Notes under the pieces: model-generated
The model's database searches: none
Told to the model about the DNA's origin: nothing
What the model saw: the letters and a program-made list of their open reading frames with translations, nothing else
Source of the DNA: Loxodes magnus
Lineage: Eukaryota > Ciliophora > Karyorelictea > Loxodida > Loxodidae
Reading direction: 5' to 3'
Length of the DNA stretch: 64,000 nucleotides
Assembly: GCA_946699065.1 (NCBI GenBank)
Contig: CAMPDV010000139.1
Coordinates: 310,001-374,000, forward strand
Shown: piece after piece, positions 1 through 12,937 of the stretch
Position numbering within the stretch: position 1 is the stretch's first letter
Layout of the letters: each line of letters opens with the position of its first letter
Program-made: the position numbers and the translations under genes

Positions 1-142
1 AGGGAAAGTAAGACTATCACATCATAGAAAATCCTTCCTATTCAAAAGTCAAATTTCAATATTTAAACAATGACAGGAGTGACATTTTATCACCTTAAAC
101 TATAAGCTTATAACTAATAAAATACTGGATAATATGAGGACT

Positions 143-1873
143 TCACAAGAACTAGTAAGCCTTAAAACATTGAAGCGTTTTATAATGGTTACAATTTTTA
201 AGCTTGTGAATGAGTAGAAAAATGTTAAAATATAAGTAAAAAGGTACTAGATTAGCTTCTAAAAGAACAATATAAAACTATATTATTAAATTAGATTAGA
301 GTCTTTAAAATGATTAGGAATCTGGCCATCTTATATATTACATTATCCATTTTGCTAAGAGTCTAGGTGCTAAATCAAGCATCTGTTATATATCATAAAG
401 GCGTGGTCCTGGCTTCATTCCATTTTTTCTCCTTTTGAATGTCAATACCACTTTAGGTAAGCCTTTTACTAATCTTCCTCCCACTATTTTATAAGGAATA
501 TCATGCTTTAAATCCCCAGGAACCAATCACCTTACTTTTTCTTCTTCTATATCAGAAAACTATTCTTTCACTTTTTTTCCGCTCCATTCCCTTTTAGTTT
601 ATCTTTATCCCAATTAAGGACGCATTATCTTATTACTAACTCCTTTCGGTGTCTCTTTCGTTATATTTCGATCACCTATTTGATTCTTAATTTATTATCC
701 TGCTTAATTATTCAAAAAATTCATCTGCTTTGTAGTTGGTTTTTTGGCGCTTTGAAAATTAATGGTATTTTACTTATCAATTTTCGTTTTACCTTAAATA
801 TTCATAGTGACTTTACTTAATATTTACTTAACCTTAATCGATGTATTACTATCTTTGTTCTATTAGAGTTAACCTCCTTTTATCTACTTTACATCACGTA
901 TATCCTTATGATTCGATATTTTTACTTCATTATCTCTATTTATCTTCCTCTTCTTACTCTTATTTTCTTCTGGCATATTATCACAGCTTCTTTTTTCCTT
1001 TAGCTACACATTCCTTCCTTATTGAATATTCCCTTTGTTGAAAGGCTCATAAATGTAGAGTTCATTTTAAAGTATTTTTATACTGTTTTATTTCTAACCT
1101 TTTGTACTTTCTAGAATTGTTGGCGTGTTCTCCTATATACTATACCTAGTGTTCTGGATTTTCTACCAATTATAGTTAAAAGCTTAGTTTGATGAGAATC
1201 GTTCCTCCGATTTCTTTTCTATAGCCAAATTTTGTCTATTATCTTCCTCTTCTTTATCAACCGATTCTTAAGAATCTGAGTCAATGTTTATAACCTCAAC
1301 TTGACTATTATTTATCTTTGCTAGCTTGTTATCAGAAGTGCTTTATTATGAAGATGCCTAAAAAATTCCATTAATTAGATATAATTGTTCTAGCTACTGA
1401 TCTTGCATTTCGAATATACTATTTGAGGCCTTTTGTTATGCATTAGCATTTCATTTTATCAAATTTTAGCTTCAATCTTATTGATACTAGTTAGCTTAAT
1501 CATCATTATTACCCATCCCAGTTACTCATTCTTCTTCGTTATCTCATAAACTCATTGTTTGTTCTTACTCAATATTAATCACTTCGTTATACTTATTCAT
1601 ATCATAAACCTGATTAATAGCACCATTCTACTTCAATTAAGCTCTAGTTACCAAATCTTCTCCTTCCATTCCTTACTCCAATTAACAATCATTCGCAGCA
1701 TCGAAATCTTCCAATTCCTTTACTATTGTCTATAGATTTTCTCTCGGTTCTCAAGTATTCTCTGAAGAGCTGTATCCAACCCACTTTATTAAGTACAATA
1801 GTTAATTATCTTTACCTATTTTTCTGTCAACTATCTTCTCTACCTCGTATAAATGACTCTCTTCCTCTGACAT
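143..1873 (-). CDS. HP1-like chromodomain / chromo-shadow protein
   Basis: Heterochromatin protein of the HP1/CBX type, expected to bind methylated histone H3 in the nucleus. With TAA/TAG=Gln and TGA=Trp the ORF is 576 codons plus TGA. Residues 8-58 are a chromodomain: YEVEKIVDRK, then LYLIKWVGY, then NTWEPRENL; the Trp of WEP (codon at 1751-1753) is TGA. A long Gln/Asn/Ser/Lys-rich linker follows. Residues about 455-516 resemble a chromo-shadow domain (PYKIVGG, then KVVLTF, then LAPRLLAKWIMQYI, matching the family's C-terminal P-x-V-x-x-(Y/W) helix). The start is the first ATG before the chromodomain. The last 60 residues after the shadow domain are low in charge and may not be real; the first in-frame TGA is at 143-145, so the end is the least certain part. 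Much longer than animal HP1 (about 190 residues) because of the linker. The chromodomain is very sure, the shadow domain fairly sure. Confidence 0.86.
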
Positions 1874-2816
1874 AATGAGAATAAATGAGATTTATATCTA
1901 AATGAAGCTTTAGAGCTTATATTTAAGACTTGATACCTAAGATTAGTATTTTTGGTTATATATGGAGATGTTAAGACTATTGGCTACTCATGATGGTGAG
2001 ATTATGCCTAAAAGGTACTTTCCGGAAGCTTGATGGGTTATATGTTTTAAAGTGAAGAAATGAACGTTGAATCCATTCTACATTCATGGTTTAATGACTG
2101 AATTTCTAGATTTTTGTATTTCTTTAAACTCTGCTGTTGGCTAGGGTAACTACAGACTGGTTAAGAGAAGCAATTTTATATTTTGAATTGCTTCGAGGGT
2201 TTAAAGACAGAAAATGATGGATTGAGTTTTCCTGTTAGACTGAAATGCTTCATACAAGATAAATGAATTTAGCATTTTTAATCTTATTTGAATGATATGG
2301 AGATTGATTTTAGATGGACCTAAGAAAGCAATATTTTAGCTTGTCATTTGAAACACCGTTTGATAACCCTAAAATATCATCATTCTTACGCTTCCTGTTT
2401 GAAAACGCTTGTCTTTGACTTAAATTTTCCTGTATATCCTAATTCTAAATCTAAGTCATTCGGCTATTACCTGGCTTAGGAGTGCTTTTAATCTTAACTC
2501 AGTATAAGAATATCTTTGTTTTATCATTCTCATTTATAAAGCTGACTCTAGATGAAGGACATAGCTTTCCAACTCAATACTAAACAAGCTATAGATCCCA
2601 CATCCAACCGACTACTGTACTATATTTATTTTCTTCCCTCAGTTCGCTCCGAAAAAATATCACTCAATCTTACTATACACAATAGTCTCTTTCTCTATTA
2701 ACTAATACCTTAGTATTATAGTGCCATAGCACTTAGAGTCTTCTTAGATATTTAGAATTTACAAGCATAGTAATCATTCATATTAAGTAAAAAAATTAAA
2801 AGTGATTTAATATGTT
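1874..2816. other. Intergenic region, possible unrecognised ORF
   Basis: Spacer between the HP1-like gene start and the helicase gene end. A plus-strand reading from ATG 1963 gives a protein-like but Trp-rich stretch (many TGA), and a second frame reads about as well; with no dedicated TAA/TAG stops this is weak evidence. I do not call a gene. Confidence 0.4.
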
Positions 2817-5800
2817 TCATAGATCATACTCCTAGTCTAGCCCTCTATAGCAGTCGTTAATCAATATCAACTTATTCGGCTTTTCTGGCAAATTAATTTT
2901 CAAAGTCATCAATTTCTTCTTCATAGTAAGCCTCTTTAAGCTAAGAAGTTACTTATCTTTTGCTATTGCTACCCACCATCCTACTTACCTTGATTTGCCT
3001 CCCATTTTGTTTATCACTGGTCTTTTTAAAGGAAAGTTTTCTGATTCCAGATTTACGGTTATACTTGCTAATTAGTTCTCTTCCCATAAGGATTCTTCCT
3101 GCTCCTAAACTTCCCAGGTTACTTTCATCTTTGGAATTTTCGTTAAAAAGTTTTGGACGCTTTAGGCTTCAGAAGCAGAAAGCTAGCAGTCTTTGAAGAT
3201 TTCAATAAGCTTCTAATTACTTAATTCAAGCATCTGACCTAGACATTCAATGCCGTGCTTCTTATAGAACTTGAAGATTATTTCGTCTCTCTTCTTTTAT
3301 TGCCCCTTGAAGAATGGCAATATGACCAAACTAGACTCGTAATGCCATTATCCTACAGTTAGCATTTAAAGTATCTACATTATCTTCAAGGCTGTCTCTA
3401 GATTTTCAAACTCAGATGCTATGTCTATCATACTCTAGATTACACGAATTGCTTAGTCCATCACAGATTTAGTATCAGTGACATAGTCAACAATCGGAAG
3501 CTTTGCTGATGATAAGTGTGCTTATAGTAGAAGGAGGGTTTTTGTATGAGGAGAGTCAAATGAGTTTTAATCGACCATGAAAGGAAGATCTCTTGCAAGT
3601 TCTTCGTTTAATAGCTCTTCATTATGCCTTACAGGAAGCTCAGAGAATTCAGAGGCATTTGAGAGGATTCTCATAATTTCAAAGCAAGAGTAGTTATTAG
3701 GAGCAGAAAGTAAGACTCTGAACATCTAAGCTGTTTTGTAGTGTATATAGTAGAATGAAGCAATATGACCAATAGCAGTGCTGCTTATCGAACTATCTTC
3801 TTCGTCTATTTTAATACATCCTGCTCTATCAAGCTCCGTTAGACTAGTATTAACCAGCTCTTACAAGTATAAATTCAGCTTTTCACCTGTTGAATCTATA
3901 ATGCCATAATAGCTTGGATTTTATGTGAGTCTTCTAAAGAAATATGTCCATGTAAGATAATCAATGCATTAAGACTTGTTGGCAATAGTACCAGAAGCAA
4001 TTTCGGCATTTAAATGATCTGTTAGCTAAGTGTGGAGCTAAGACTCAACTGGGAAGGGTTGATAGAGGAAAGTTTTCAAGAAGTTTTTCTTTTCTTCTTA
4101 GCAGTAAATGCAGACGATGCCATTATCATCGAATTATGGTCTACCTGCTCTTCCCATCATCTAAAGTACATCTGTAATAGAAAAATCAACATATCTTTTC
4201 TCCTTTGCATCGTAAAATTCCGTACCCTTGATAATAACTAAATGAGCTGGCAAGTTTACACCCCATGCTAAAGTATGAGTTGTGACTAGAATTAGTATTA
4301 GTCCGTTCAAAAATAGATCTTCTATTAAAGCTCTATCTGATTCGGGTAAACCAGCATGATGCATACCCACTCCAAAGCTAATTGTATGCTTTAAATTGCT
4401 ATCTTGGATCTTCCATAAAGCTTCTTCTAATTTTTATCTATCAGGCTGAGGAATTCCTTCATTATCTGCTACGGATTATGCTATAAGATCAAATGCAGTT
4501 AAACGAGTTTAACGTCTAGATGATACAAAGATCAAAGTAGGTTTGTTTCTCGAGTATTGCTTAATGGCATTGTAAGCAGGTTTGTTCATTGTAGCCATTC
4601 TAGGGCAATATGCCTTTTCAGGGAATCCATCAATATGAACTTGTAATGGAACAGGTCTCACACTAGGCTTGAAGTTGTATAATCCTTATTTTGGTACTCC
4701 TAACCATCCTCCAATATCTCCAGCATTAGCAAGAGCAGTGCTAAGACCTATTACTCTTACATTCGCTCCTGTTTGCTTAGAAATAAAACGCATTCTTGAT
4801 ATTATGACTTCTAAAACTGGTCCTCGATCTTGACCAAGTAAATGAATTTCATCGAAAATAATTAGAGCAACTTGCTTTACATATGATCTATGCTACCAGT
4901 GACGAGAGATACCATCCCATTTCTCAGGTGTAGTGATAACAATATCAGCTTCGTTTAACTTCATAATATCAGGTGTGAAGTCACCAGTTAGCTCGACTAT
5001 TTTCTTATTCAGTAACTTTCCAAATCTGTTTCCCCAATCTCTTAGCCTTTCTCTAGCTAATGCCTTAAGAGGAGCAACATATACTGCTTTTTTATTTCCT
5101 CCTTCTCTGAACAATTTAAGAATAGCAAGTTCAGCTATAACTGTCTTTCCAGATCCAGTAGGTGCACCTAATAAGATATTGTCATTGCTATAATATGCCA
5201 TATGGAAGCACTAGGTTTGAACAGGATTGAAGTACTAGAACTTGTATATTTATTCAAAGCCAGGTTCTAGAACAGTTAAAGGTAGAGGAGTAAGTTGCTT
5301 GAAGAGTTCAGTCTAATATGATGTATTGTAAGGAAGGTGAATCTTGCTTAATTCGAGGATATAAGTAAAATCTCCTCCTATTCATATATCAGACATTATC
5401 CTGACGTAGTAATAGTTACTTTATTATAATACAGGCAAAGCGAATGATAGAATTTAACCTTTTTTCTGGTTTTATTTTTGAAGTAAAAAGTGCTCTGAAT
5501 GGAAGATGGTTTCTTCATTATCTACCCAAATCCAGTATCCAAGTGAATTTCCATGCCATCTTTCAGTCCACTTGAAAGTATCCTGCATTTTCAATAAGAC
5601 TGTAAGCTTTATAATATTTCCTGTGATTGGTTAAGTCTCAAGTTCAACATTTAAAAGTGGTAGTAGCTTTAAGAATCGTTTTGTTTCATCTGCTCTTTGT
5701 ATCGCTCCTAAATAATATGTCAGTTCTTGGTTGGAAACTGATTGTAATTGCTCGATACTAAGATTATGCTCATATATGTGGACTAAAGTCTCATCATTTA

Positions 5801-8800
5801 TAAATGGTCCTGAATGTTTAACTTCTTAGTTACATCTCTTACTAAACTACCTCAAAGGTGAGTCATATATGATCATTTTTTTATCTAAAAGCCTGCAGAA
5901 ATTAAGAACTCGAGAAGCTAAATCTGCATAATTCCTTTTCAAGCATAGCTCGAATAGAGCTCTCATTATTCTTGATCCATTCTAAACAATGTACAACATA
6001 TCACTTACAAGACTGAACTAAGTTGGGAACTGATCTTGTAAATAAGCTTGTAATAAAATGGCCACTTTTCCAAAAATAGTAGACATATCTCCTTTCTCCA
6101 GCTTAATCCAGGTGCAGTATTCTTGCATCTTTTCCAACTCTTATATTTCTTCTTACCTTATTTATAGCTATTTGAACTCAGCTGATTCTCCGAATATTCT
6201 AAAGAACTCATCATCTGAAGTTACATGCTTTAGGCTTTCGTTGTAAACCTACATACTTTCGAATTTGATATAGAAGTGACTTGCAATTCTTCCAGTGAAG
6301 GTAGAAGATAATGTTCCTACCTGCTAATTGAACCTAATCATCTAAGCAGCATTTAATCGACCAGCTGCAGATCTAACTTTATCCGCTAGGAACTCTCTTG
6401 TTTGCTCCTCAGTTTGTATTTATTGTATGGTCGCTCCATAGTTAAGAGGGTTTTTTCTTATTCTAGTATTGAGATATGAAAATTGAAGCCATTCAACTGC
6501 ATCATTTACTGATGTAACTGTGCCAAGAGAAACTTCAGCGTTTAAAGTATCTTCCAACACTCCTAAAAACTAAGACTCTATAGGTGCTTGGAATGTCAGC
6601 ATTTTCAAATATTTTTACAGCTTTTCATCTACTGTAATTATAGTAGCTTCTCCTGATGTATCATACTATGGTCTTCCAGCTCTACCAAAGATCTACTGAA
6701 CATCCAAAATACCAACATCTTTCCAACCACCTGCAGAAGGATCATAAATCTCAGTACCTTTTATTATAACAGCATGTGCAGGTAAATTAACACCCCAAGC
6801 TAGCGTAGCAGTAGAGAAAAGCACTTTTATCGCTCCTTTCTTAAACATTGATTCTACCAAGTTTCTGTCCTTTCTATTCATACCAGCATTATGAGTTCCA
6901 ACACCATATTCTAATAAAGGCTACAGCTCCTTCGTCTTCACAGCTGCGATATCCCTTCTAAAGTTATAGATCTCTTCATTACTGAATAAACCCAGTTTGT
7001 TTTTGGTTCTTGCTAGCTCTAAGATAAATTTAGCAGAGGTTACTGTCTCCTTCCTGGCATGAACAAAAACAAGAACTTGCTAGTCTTTTTATAGATTTTC
7101 AACTAAAATATCGAAAGCAACTTCGTTCATTAGATTTTACTATTTTACTTGATTCGGAGATTTTTTCACTCCTATGAAGTTTTGCTCTAAAGGAACTGGT
7201 CTATAACTTCCGTCAAAGTAATGAATCTAAGTAGCTCTTAAAAACTACCCGACGTCTCCATAGTTAGGAAGTGTTGCGCTCAAACCTACTATTCTTATTT
7301 ATGTTTAGCTTGCTTCTACTTATCTTAAGGTTCTTGCTACTAAAGCTTCTAAAACTGGACCTCTTTCTTCACCTAGCAAATGAATTTCGTCAATAATTAA
7401 TAGCTTAACTAGATGCGCAATAGATTCGGTTTTTCTGGTAACTACATCCCATTTTTCAGGTGTTGTTACTATCATATGAGTTTAAAGTATCTCAGATCTT
7501 GACATTTGCATATCTCCAGTCAGTTCTTTGACAAACAAACCTAAATGCTTCAATCTTTATGAGAATTTGTCCACAATCTCACTTGCAAGCGCTTTCATTG
7601 GAGCTACATATATTATTTTGAATTCTGAACTGATAATCCCATCAGAATCCATTCTATCCTTCAAAACTTTGAGTATACAAAGATTGGCAATATTCGTTTT
7701 ACCTGCACCAGTAGGAGCACATACTAGCATATTCTCATTTGTCTTATACGCAGATTCATAGACCATAGTCTGAATTGTATTGAGAGTTTTCGATCCTTCG
7801 AATGTTGGCCATGCCCATTCTTCTAAGGCTGATTTTACTTTTAAAAGCTATTCAGGATCAACAATGTTTCTATTAACAACAGGAACTGTATACTTGACGT
7901 AAGTTTAGGTTTCTGTTTTCTTGGTATTTAAAGGCATTGCTCTTTTAGTATGTAGCTAGTCATAAGCAGCATATGCTTGTTATTCTACTACGAAAATAGG
8001 TCTTTCTTTGAGTCCTAGCTTATTCTATTCATCTATATATTTTTCATCTATTCCTAGGTTTTTTAGGAGATCTAAATTGCTCTAATACTTCTCTTTTTAC
8101 TTCTTTTCCTACTAATTTTAGTTTCCTTTCTTTACCTTTACACTTGTACTGTATTAGTGCGCTGTTTCATTTACAATTCCTATCTCACGTTATGCTTCTT
8201 CAATCTGCTTTACTATAAAAGACCTTGCGTTAATGAACTCGAATACCATTTCTACATTCTCAACACCTATTAAATCAAGCAGTTAGTTTTACAGTAATTC
8301 ATCACTTTCAGAAGAACGTAATATTTCAAGGATTGTAATAGCTATTGACTTATCCTCAAACATCGAAGGATTTTGTTGTCTTCCCTTATTATAAATGTCT
8401 TTAAAGGTTTGATTAGGTAAGACTAGGTTTAGCTATTATTAGCTCTTCTATTTGTTTTCTTCCACAAATAGTTCCTCATTTACCTCTTTAACCTCTTCTG
8501 CTTGCATTTTCTTTTCACCTGCCTAACTCATTTGCATGCTACTTTATTTACCTTCTTCTGTATAAACCTACTTCTACTAACTCTTCTTAGCTCCTTACTA
8601 TTAGCTTTGCTTCAACTCCTCTTATTTTTGCTCTTCCTACCTATCAATAAAAATATCCTAATAGTCTGGAAGTATCAAATCACTTTCCTCTTTTTTCAGC
8701 ACTTTGTGTCGTTATTTATACAAGTCCAAGCATATTTTTAGAGTCTAAGACAAACTCTAATATGAAGTCTGCTAATCAAGCTACCCACAAAAGTTGTATA

Positions 8801-9170
8801 TAAGCTCAGCTAGCTAAGTCTAAATAAGTTGGTTTAGCAGTTCACTTCCTCCTCCTATCTTCTGATCATCTGCCTATGCAGCAGCTTCTAGATATTACTC
8901 GATTGCATTATAAATGAAAATAAGGAAAGAAGAAGAGTCAATACAGAGCTTGTTAGTATCTATAATCTACTGTAGACACTATTTCGCTTTGTCAATGTAC
9001 ATTTTAATCCGAGCATCAGTCGATTACAAAGCCATACTTACAAACTGCTCCTATTACTAGACAGGACGCTTCACAATTACTCTGTTTTTCTGGCTGCTTA
9101 ATTACTGAAATTCTTAATAATAGTCTGTTGTTTTCTATCTTAGATAGATAGTTAAGTTGAAGCTCGTCAT
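2817..9170 (-). CDS. ASCC3: ASCC3/Slh1-like double-cassette Ski2-type RNA helicase
   Basis: DExH-box helicase related to ASCC3/Slh1, the subunit of the ASC-1 complex that splits collided ribosomes and acts in alkylation repair. One uninterrupted ORF of 2117 residues. Cassette 1: Walker A APTGAGKT at 485-492, [17 protein letters not shown] at 594-597, then [13 protein letters not shown] Sec63-like region follows. Cassette 2: GAPTGSGKT ending at 1343, [19 protein letters not shown] at 1440-1443, then [13 protein letters not shown], and a second Sec63-like region ending in GLDQEYDL before TGA. Both cassettes keep full Walker A, DExH and motif VI, and [13 protein letters not shown] plus [13 protein letters not shown] match ASCC3 rather than the spliceosomal paralogue Brr2, whose second cassette is degenerate. 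Codon 1263 (5382-5384) is TGA at the conserved Trp of SDxWxG, direct evidence for TGA=Trp. No intron is needed: five separate segments lie in one frame. Length is close to human ASCC3 (about 2200). Confidence 0.95.
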
Positions 9171-9644
9171 CTTAGTTTTATATTAAAACAAATAGTTTTG
9201 ATTATAAATGAGCATAAAATGGATTAGGAAAGAAAGACTTTGGTATCTGGTATATTACAACATGGTGAACTAAACTGGTCGATATGATGATGCGATTATG
9301 GTATATTTATGTATGCACATATTGATGGTACCACTTGGTCCATAAACATATGGAGTGTATGTTAAATATTGATTTTGGTCGACGAGGACTGTTTGTTTAT
9401 TCTGATTATAAGTAAAAAATTAAAAATTAATAGCTTCTAATATCTAGATAAAAAAGGACTGATGGTTAGTAAAGCAGAGGGAAATTCTCTTCTATGGACT
9501 TATAATGTTATGCACAATCTACTTTTAACTTATGGTCAAATTGCCTTCTGAGGAAATCAATTATGGAGGGCTTTGGATGGCTATGCTTTTGTTTAAGTGA
9601 AGATGGTGAGTGAAGTGGAGTTTTTAGGTTTTGTAGAATGATAA
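9171..9644. other. Intergenic spacer, nothing recognised
   Basis: AT-rich spacer upstream of the helicase start and downstream of the XRCC2-like stop. It must carry the helicase promoter; no recognisable motif, repeat or RNA seen. Confidence 0.5.
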
Positions 9645-10391
9645 TCAGGGATTTTCTTAGAGCTGTATAATCCCATACTGGGTTTTAATTCGTGCCTCTC
9701 CATCGTGAGTTAGATTCGTTAATATCAGAGCTAGATCATGCTCGTTTTTTAGCTATAAAAGCAAATTGATAGCTTCTTTTATTTGCTCTACATCTGATTC
9801 CTTAGAATTAGGTTGTTCAACTTGAGTCAAACTAAAGTACCTGTCAAAGTCATTAATTACCAGCATTTCGTAATTAAGTCTACTTTTCTTAATATACTTG
9901 AGCAAACTTTTCTCGGTCTCCAGAAAATCTTGCAGATTAGAAGGTTTAAGGACTAAAACTCTCTGCATACAAGCTGTTACGAAGTCTGCTTATGGAAGGC
10001 TACTTTTAGATAAAAAGTTCTACCAGTACATTCCGATCTGTTTCTTGAGTATTTAAAGAGGGAAGTCATTACAGTTGTCAATCAGAATAACATGCTTAAA
10101 GTCATTAATCTTCTCAACAAACTCAGTATCTACAAACTATGGCATAGTACATCCACCCACTTTCTTAGGTATTACAGCATCCAGCAAAAATTGCAGCAAC
10201 ACAGTGTATTTACCATTTTTAACCTAGTAGTCAATAAGTAAGGATTAAGCAGTAGACTTCTCAGTATTTTCCCCCTATTTTACATCCTCCAGAAGCATAG
10301 AGATATGAAAACTAGATGCTTATAATTTCCTAGTGCTAGCATTACTATAAACTAGCTCTTATAAATTGGTGTCAGCTTTCAAATATTCCAT
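9645..10391 (-). CDS. XRCC2-like Rad51 paralogue (tentative)
   Basis: A 248-residue protein ending at TGA. The order of hydrophobic strands fits a RecA-like core and best recalls XRCC2, a Rad51 paralogue in homologous recombination: a degenerate phosphate-binding segment VKNGKYTVLLQFLL (residues 57-70; Walker A would need GxxxxGKT), then VIPKKVGG (73-80, compare the CILPKSEGG segment of XRCC2), then HVILIDN, then RVLVLKPSNLQDFLETEKSL, then MLVINDFDRYF at the Walker B position, then DLALILTNLT. Usual length of XRCC2 is about 280. The resemblance is of short segments only, so a different RecA-fold or unrelated protein is possible. It lies 71 bases downstream of the next gene on the same strand. 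Confidence 0.68.
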
Positions 10392-10462
10392 AATAGTAGA
10401 AAAAGAATGATATGAATATGATAGAAATATATTAAAATCATCACCAAGTAAATGTTGTAACA

Positions 10463-11017
10463 TCATTATTTTTGTGCAGCTGCCATCGCCTAACTTACAG
10501 TTTTCATCATGTCCTCTGGATTTAAACCAGCAAGCATTTTAACAAATTCTGTGTAAGCTTTCTATCCTTTCTTGCCAAGATGACCTTGATTTCTTCTATA
10601 ATGATTATGTTGATCATTCTTTTTCGAAAACAGGAAAGGTTAATGAGGTGGTTTTTTATCAAATGATCTATTCATAGCTGAAGATGATATACTTCTGTTA
10701 GACGGAGATTATAGTTGATTTGCCAATTTTAATTAAGCAGAGACAGGTCGTAATGGATTCATTTTGTATTTACTCTACATTGACTAGCTCAGCATCTTAT
10801 TATTATGTCTCTATTTATGTTTGCTTTAAAAGTTTTGCAGCATTATTATTGAAGGTCCATATCTTTTATTATTGAAGACTAAGCTCTGCTCCGTTAGAAG
10901 AAACGAATTAACATCCTTTCTTAGCTTTGTATTACCTTTAAATGATTAAACACTTTCGTTGCTACTGAGATAACTACCTTTCGACCCCGCTTTTCCTTTT
11001 TTTACTACACCATCCAT
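10463..11017 (-). CDS. Small basic low-complexity protein of unknown function
   Basis: A 184-residue ORF ending with TAA then TGA, that is Gln-stop. Composition is Lys/Asn/Gln/Ser-rich (for example KKPPHQPFLFSKKNDQHNHY) and probably disordered; the last 35 residues, from AYTEFVKMLAGLNPEDMMKT, form a likely amphipathic helix with an Ala-rich end (AMAAAQKQ). No known domain recognised. The start is the first in-frame ATG. Only 71 bases separate its stop from the next gene's ATG, so either transcripts have very short untranslated regions or the two genes are co-transcribed. Confidence 0.8.
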
Positions 11018-11950
11018 GATTGAAGCCTATTAATTTTAAAATTAAATGACATACATAAAATAGAGTGAATTTCTAATTTTAACATATAAGATAATGAGCA
11101 AAACTAATCAATCCTTTTCCCCATCTTTCAATCTATGACCTACAACATTTTCGCAGCTATTAAGCAATTATAGTCAGATCGTACTACTCACTTAACTCGA
11201 CTATGATCACAAGAACCTTCATCACTTAAATCTCTTACTCTCTTTTTTCCTTTACTTAACATTTAGATTTCTTAATTATTCCATTCATATCAATCATAGC
11301 TATTTTTAGACGTAGCAATGTTATAGCCTTTTATATATGTGAAAATCTTTCTCTTTGATAAGAAGTAATTGAATGTACAGTTAACATGACTTGTTTATTT
11401 CATGTCATTTATACTTATAATATGTAAAATGATGCTACGCTCTTATAAGGAGTGTTTAATTTACTTTTAATGCTTATTTATTAAGTTTTATTTGCTCAAC
11501 TCTAATAATGGATAATAAATATTGCTTTACTTGTATGGTAGATCATGCTTTTTATGGAATGTGAATGGTATACCTATCGTGATGCTATAGGACTTGTTTC
11601 TTTTGCTTTATTTTGACTTTTTGATGATGGAATGTGGATTAAAATGAGTGTATTGAGAATCTATTATGACTGTGTTTAGTCTAACTTTAAGTGGAGCTTA
11701 TTCAACTATCATCAACTTTTGCGTTAATGATATCATCTCTTCATTACCTTATTTAACAGTGCTCACTATTAAGTCACTCTAATATCCTTCACCCTAATAT
11801 CTTCCTTATACTATAGCCTATATAGTTAAGTCTTAACGACATAACTACCATATTCCATCTTACTGAACTTCCTTTCCTTACTCAATCGATCATCTTCTTT
11901 TTATAGTATTAATATATATGTAAAATAAGGGCTAAGAATATGCTTTTAAA
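11018..11950. other. Intergenic region, nothing recognised
   Basis: About 0.9 kb of AT-rich sequence between two minus-strand genes. Both strands read in all frames give only low-complexity Phe/Ile/Tyr/Asn-rich peptides. No repeat or RNA fold was seen. Confidence 0.5.
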
Positions 11951-12487
11951 TCAATACTAGAATAAGAAGAATTCGTCATCAAGGAAATTTTACTGCTATT
12001 TCACTGGATCCATTTTCTCACATTTCTGGTAAACTTCGTCTCCGCAAGATTCTCCTGGTACAGATTGTGGAACTTTTAATATTGTTTTGACTTTCATGTC
12101 GTTTTCTTCGGTATAGAGAGCACCTCCTGTATGTATATCTAGTTAGTTTAGATAAAAGAATTCACTTTCCTCATCCTTACATCCAAATACTATTAACTTC
12201 GTTCCATCTGAAGGAGGCTCATAACCACAAAGAGAGCTTTGTCTAAACCCTTTCACTTATACCTCTGAAGGACCGCATGATTTATAGTACTTCACATTAC
12301 TAAAGGTAACCATATATTCCCAGAAATTCTCATTCTCAACCGTTTTTACAGCAACACCTTCAAAAACAACTCCAGCTTTTAAAGCTTGCTGTTCAATAGT
12401 AGGAGGAATCCAATTAGGCGATGGTGAGCATGCTTAGGTTCTAATATACCCAATTAATAAGACTATTAGTAGTCTTTCCATTTTCAT
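11951..12487 (-). CDS. Secreted NTR/TIMP-like domain protein
   Basis: A 178-residue protein with an N-terminal signal peptide (MKMERLLIVLLIGYIRTQA) and a predicted cleavage that would leave Cys20 as the first mature residue (CSPSPNW). The order of features fits the netrin/TIMP (NTR) fold: an early hydrophobic strand AGVVFEGVAVK, then FWEYMVTFSNVKYYKSCG, then RQSSLCGYEPPSDGTKLIVFGC (shown in parts; SSLCG and the later C are typical), then a C-terminal Cys pair (SCGDEVYQKC). In true TIMPs the free N-terminal Cys chelates the metalloprotease zinc; whether this protein inhibits anything is inference. Ends at TAT then TGA. A second ATG two codons downstream (12479-12481) could also serve as start. 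Divergent from the DHHC gene. Confidence 0.8.
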
Positions 12488-12937
12488 TTATAGCATTCGA
12501 CTAAATAAGAATTATGAAGTCTATTTTTCCCTAGCATGAAATAAAATAAAATTAAACGCTCTAAGGCATAACTTCTAGCAATATTACTCATATTTAATCC
12601 CCTTAAATGTCTCTGAGATATAACATATCATATGCTTACTTAGATCCTAATCTATGTCTATCCTAAGATGAGTGCATATATACATTTTATGGTTGATTTC
12701 GCTTTTATAATTACCATTTTAAAGTTAGATATGGCCTATCTCTGATACTGCTACTTCATTTAACATACAACTAGATCTATCATCTTAACTCTAAGCCCTT
12801 CACTCATCTTCTTGAGTATACTGGGACTTTTTAGTCGACTAATATAGAACATTTTTTACATAAAATTACTGCCAATTTTAATCTGAAGCTAGTCGTATTT
12901 AGTTATATATCCATTAATTAATAATAATCTAACTAAA
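12488..12937. promoter_or_regulatory. Divergent intergenic region (NTR-like / DHHC genes)
   Basis: 450 bases between two divergent starts, so it must hold both promoters. AT-rich with no motif I can name. Confidence 0.35.

Noticed and set aside
841-1041. Plus-strand standard-code ORF rich in Tyr/Leu/Ser
   Set aside because: It is the antisense of the HP1-like coding frame; its composition mirrors the Gln-rich linker on the other strand.
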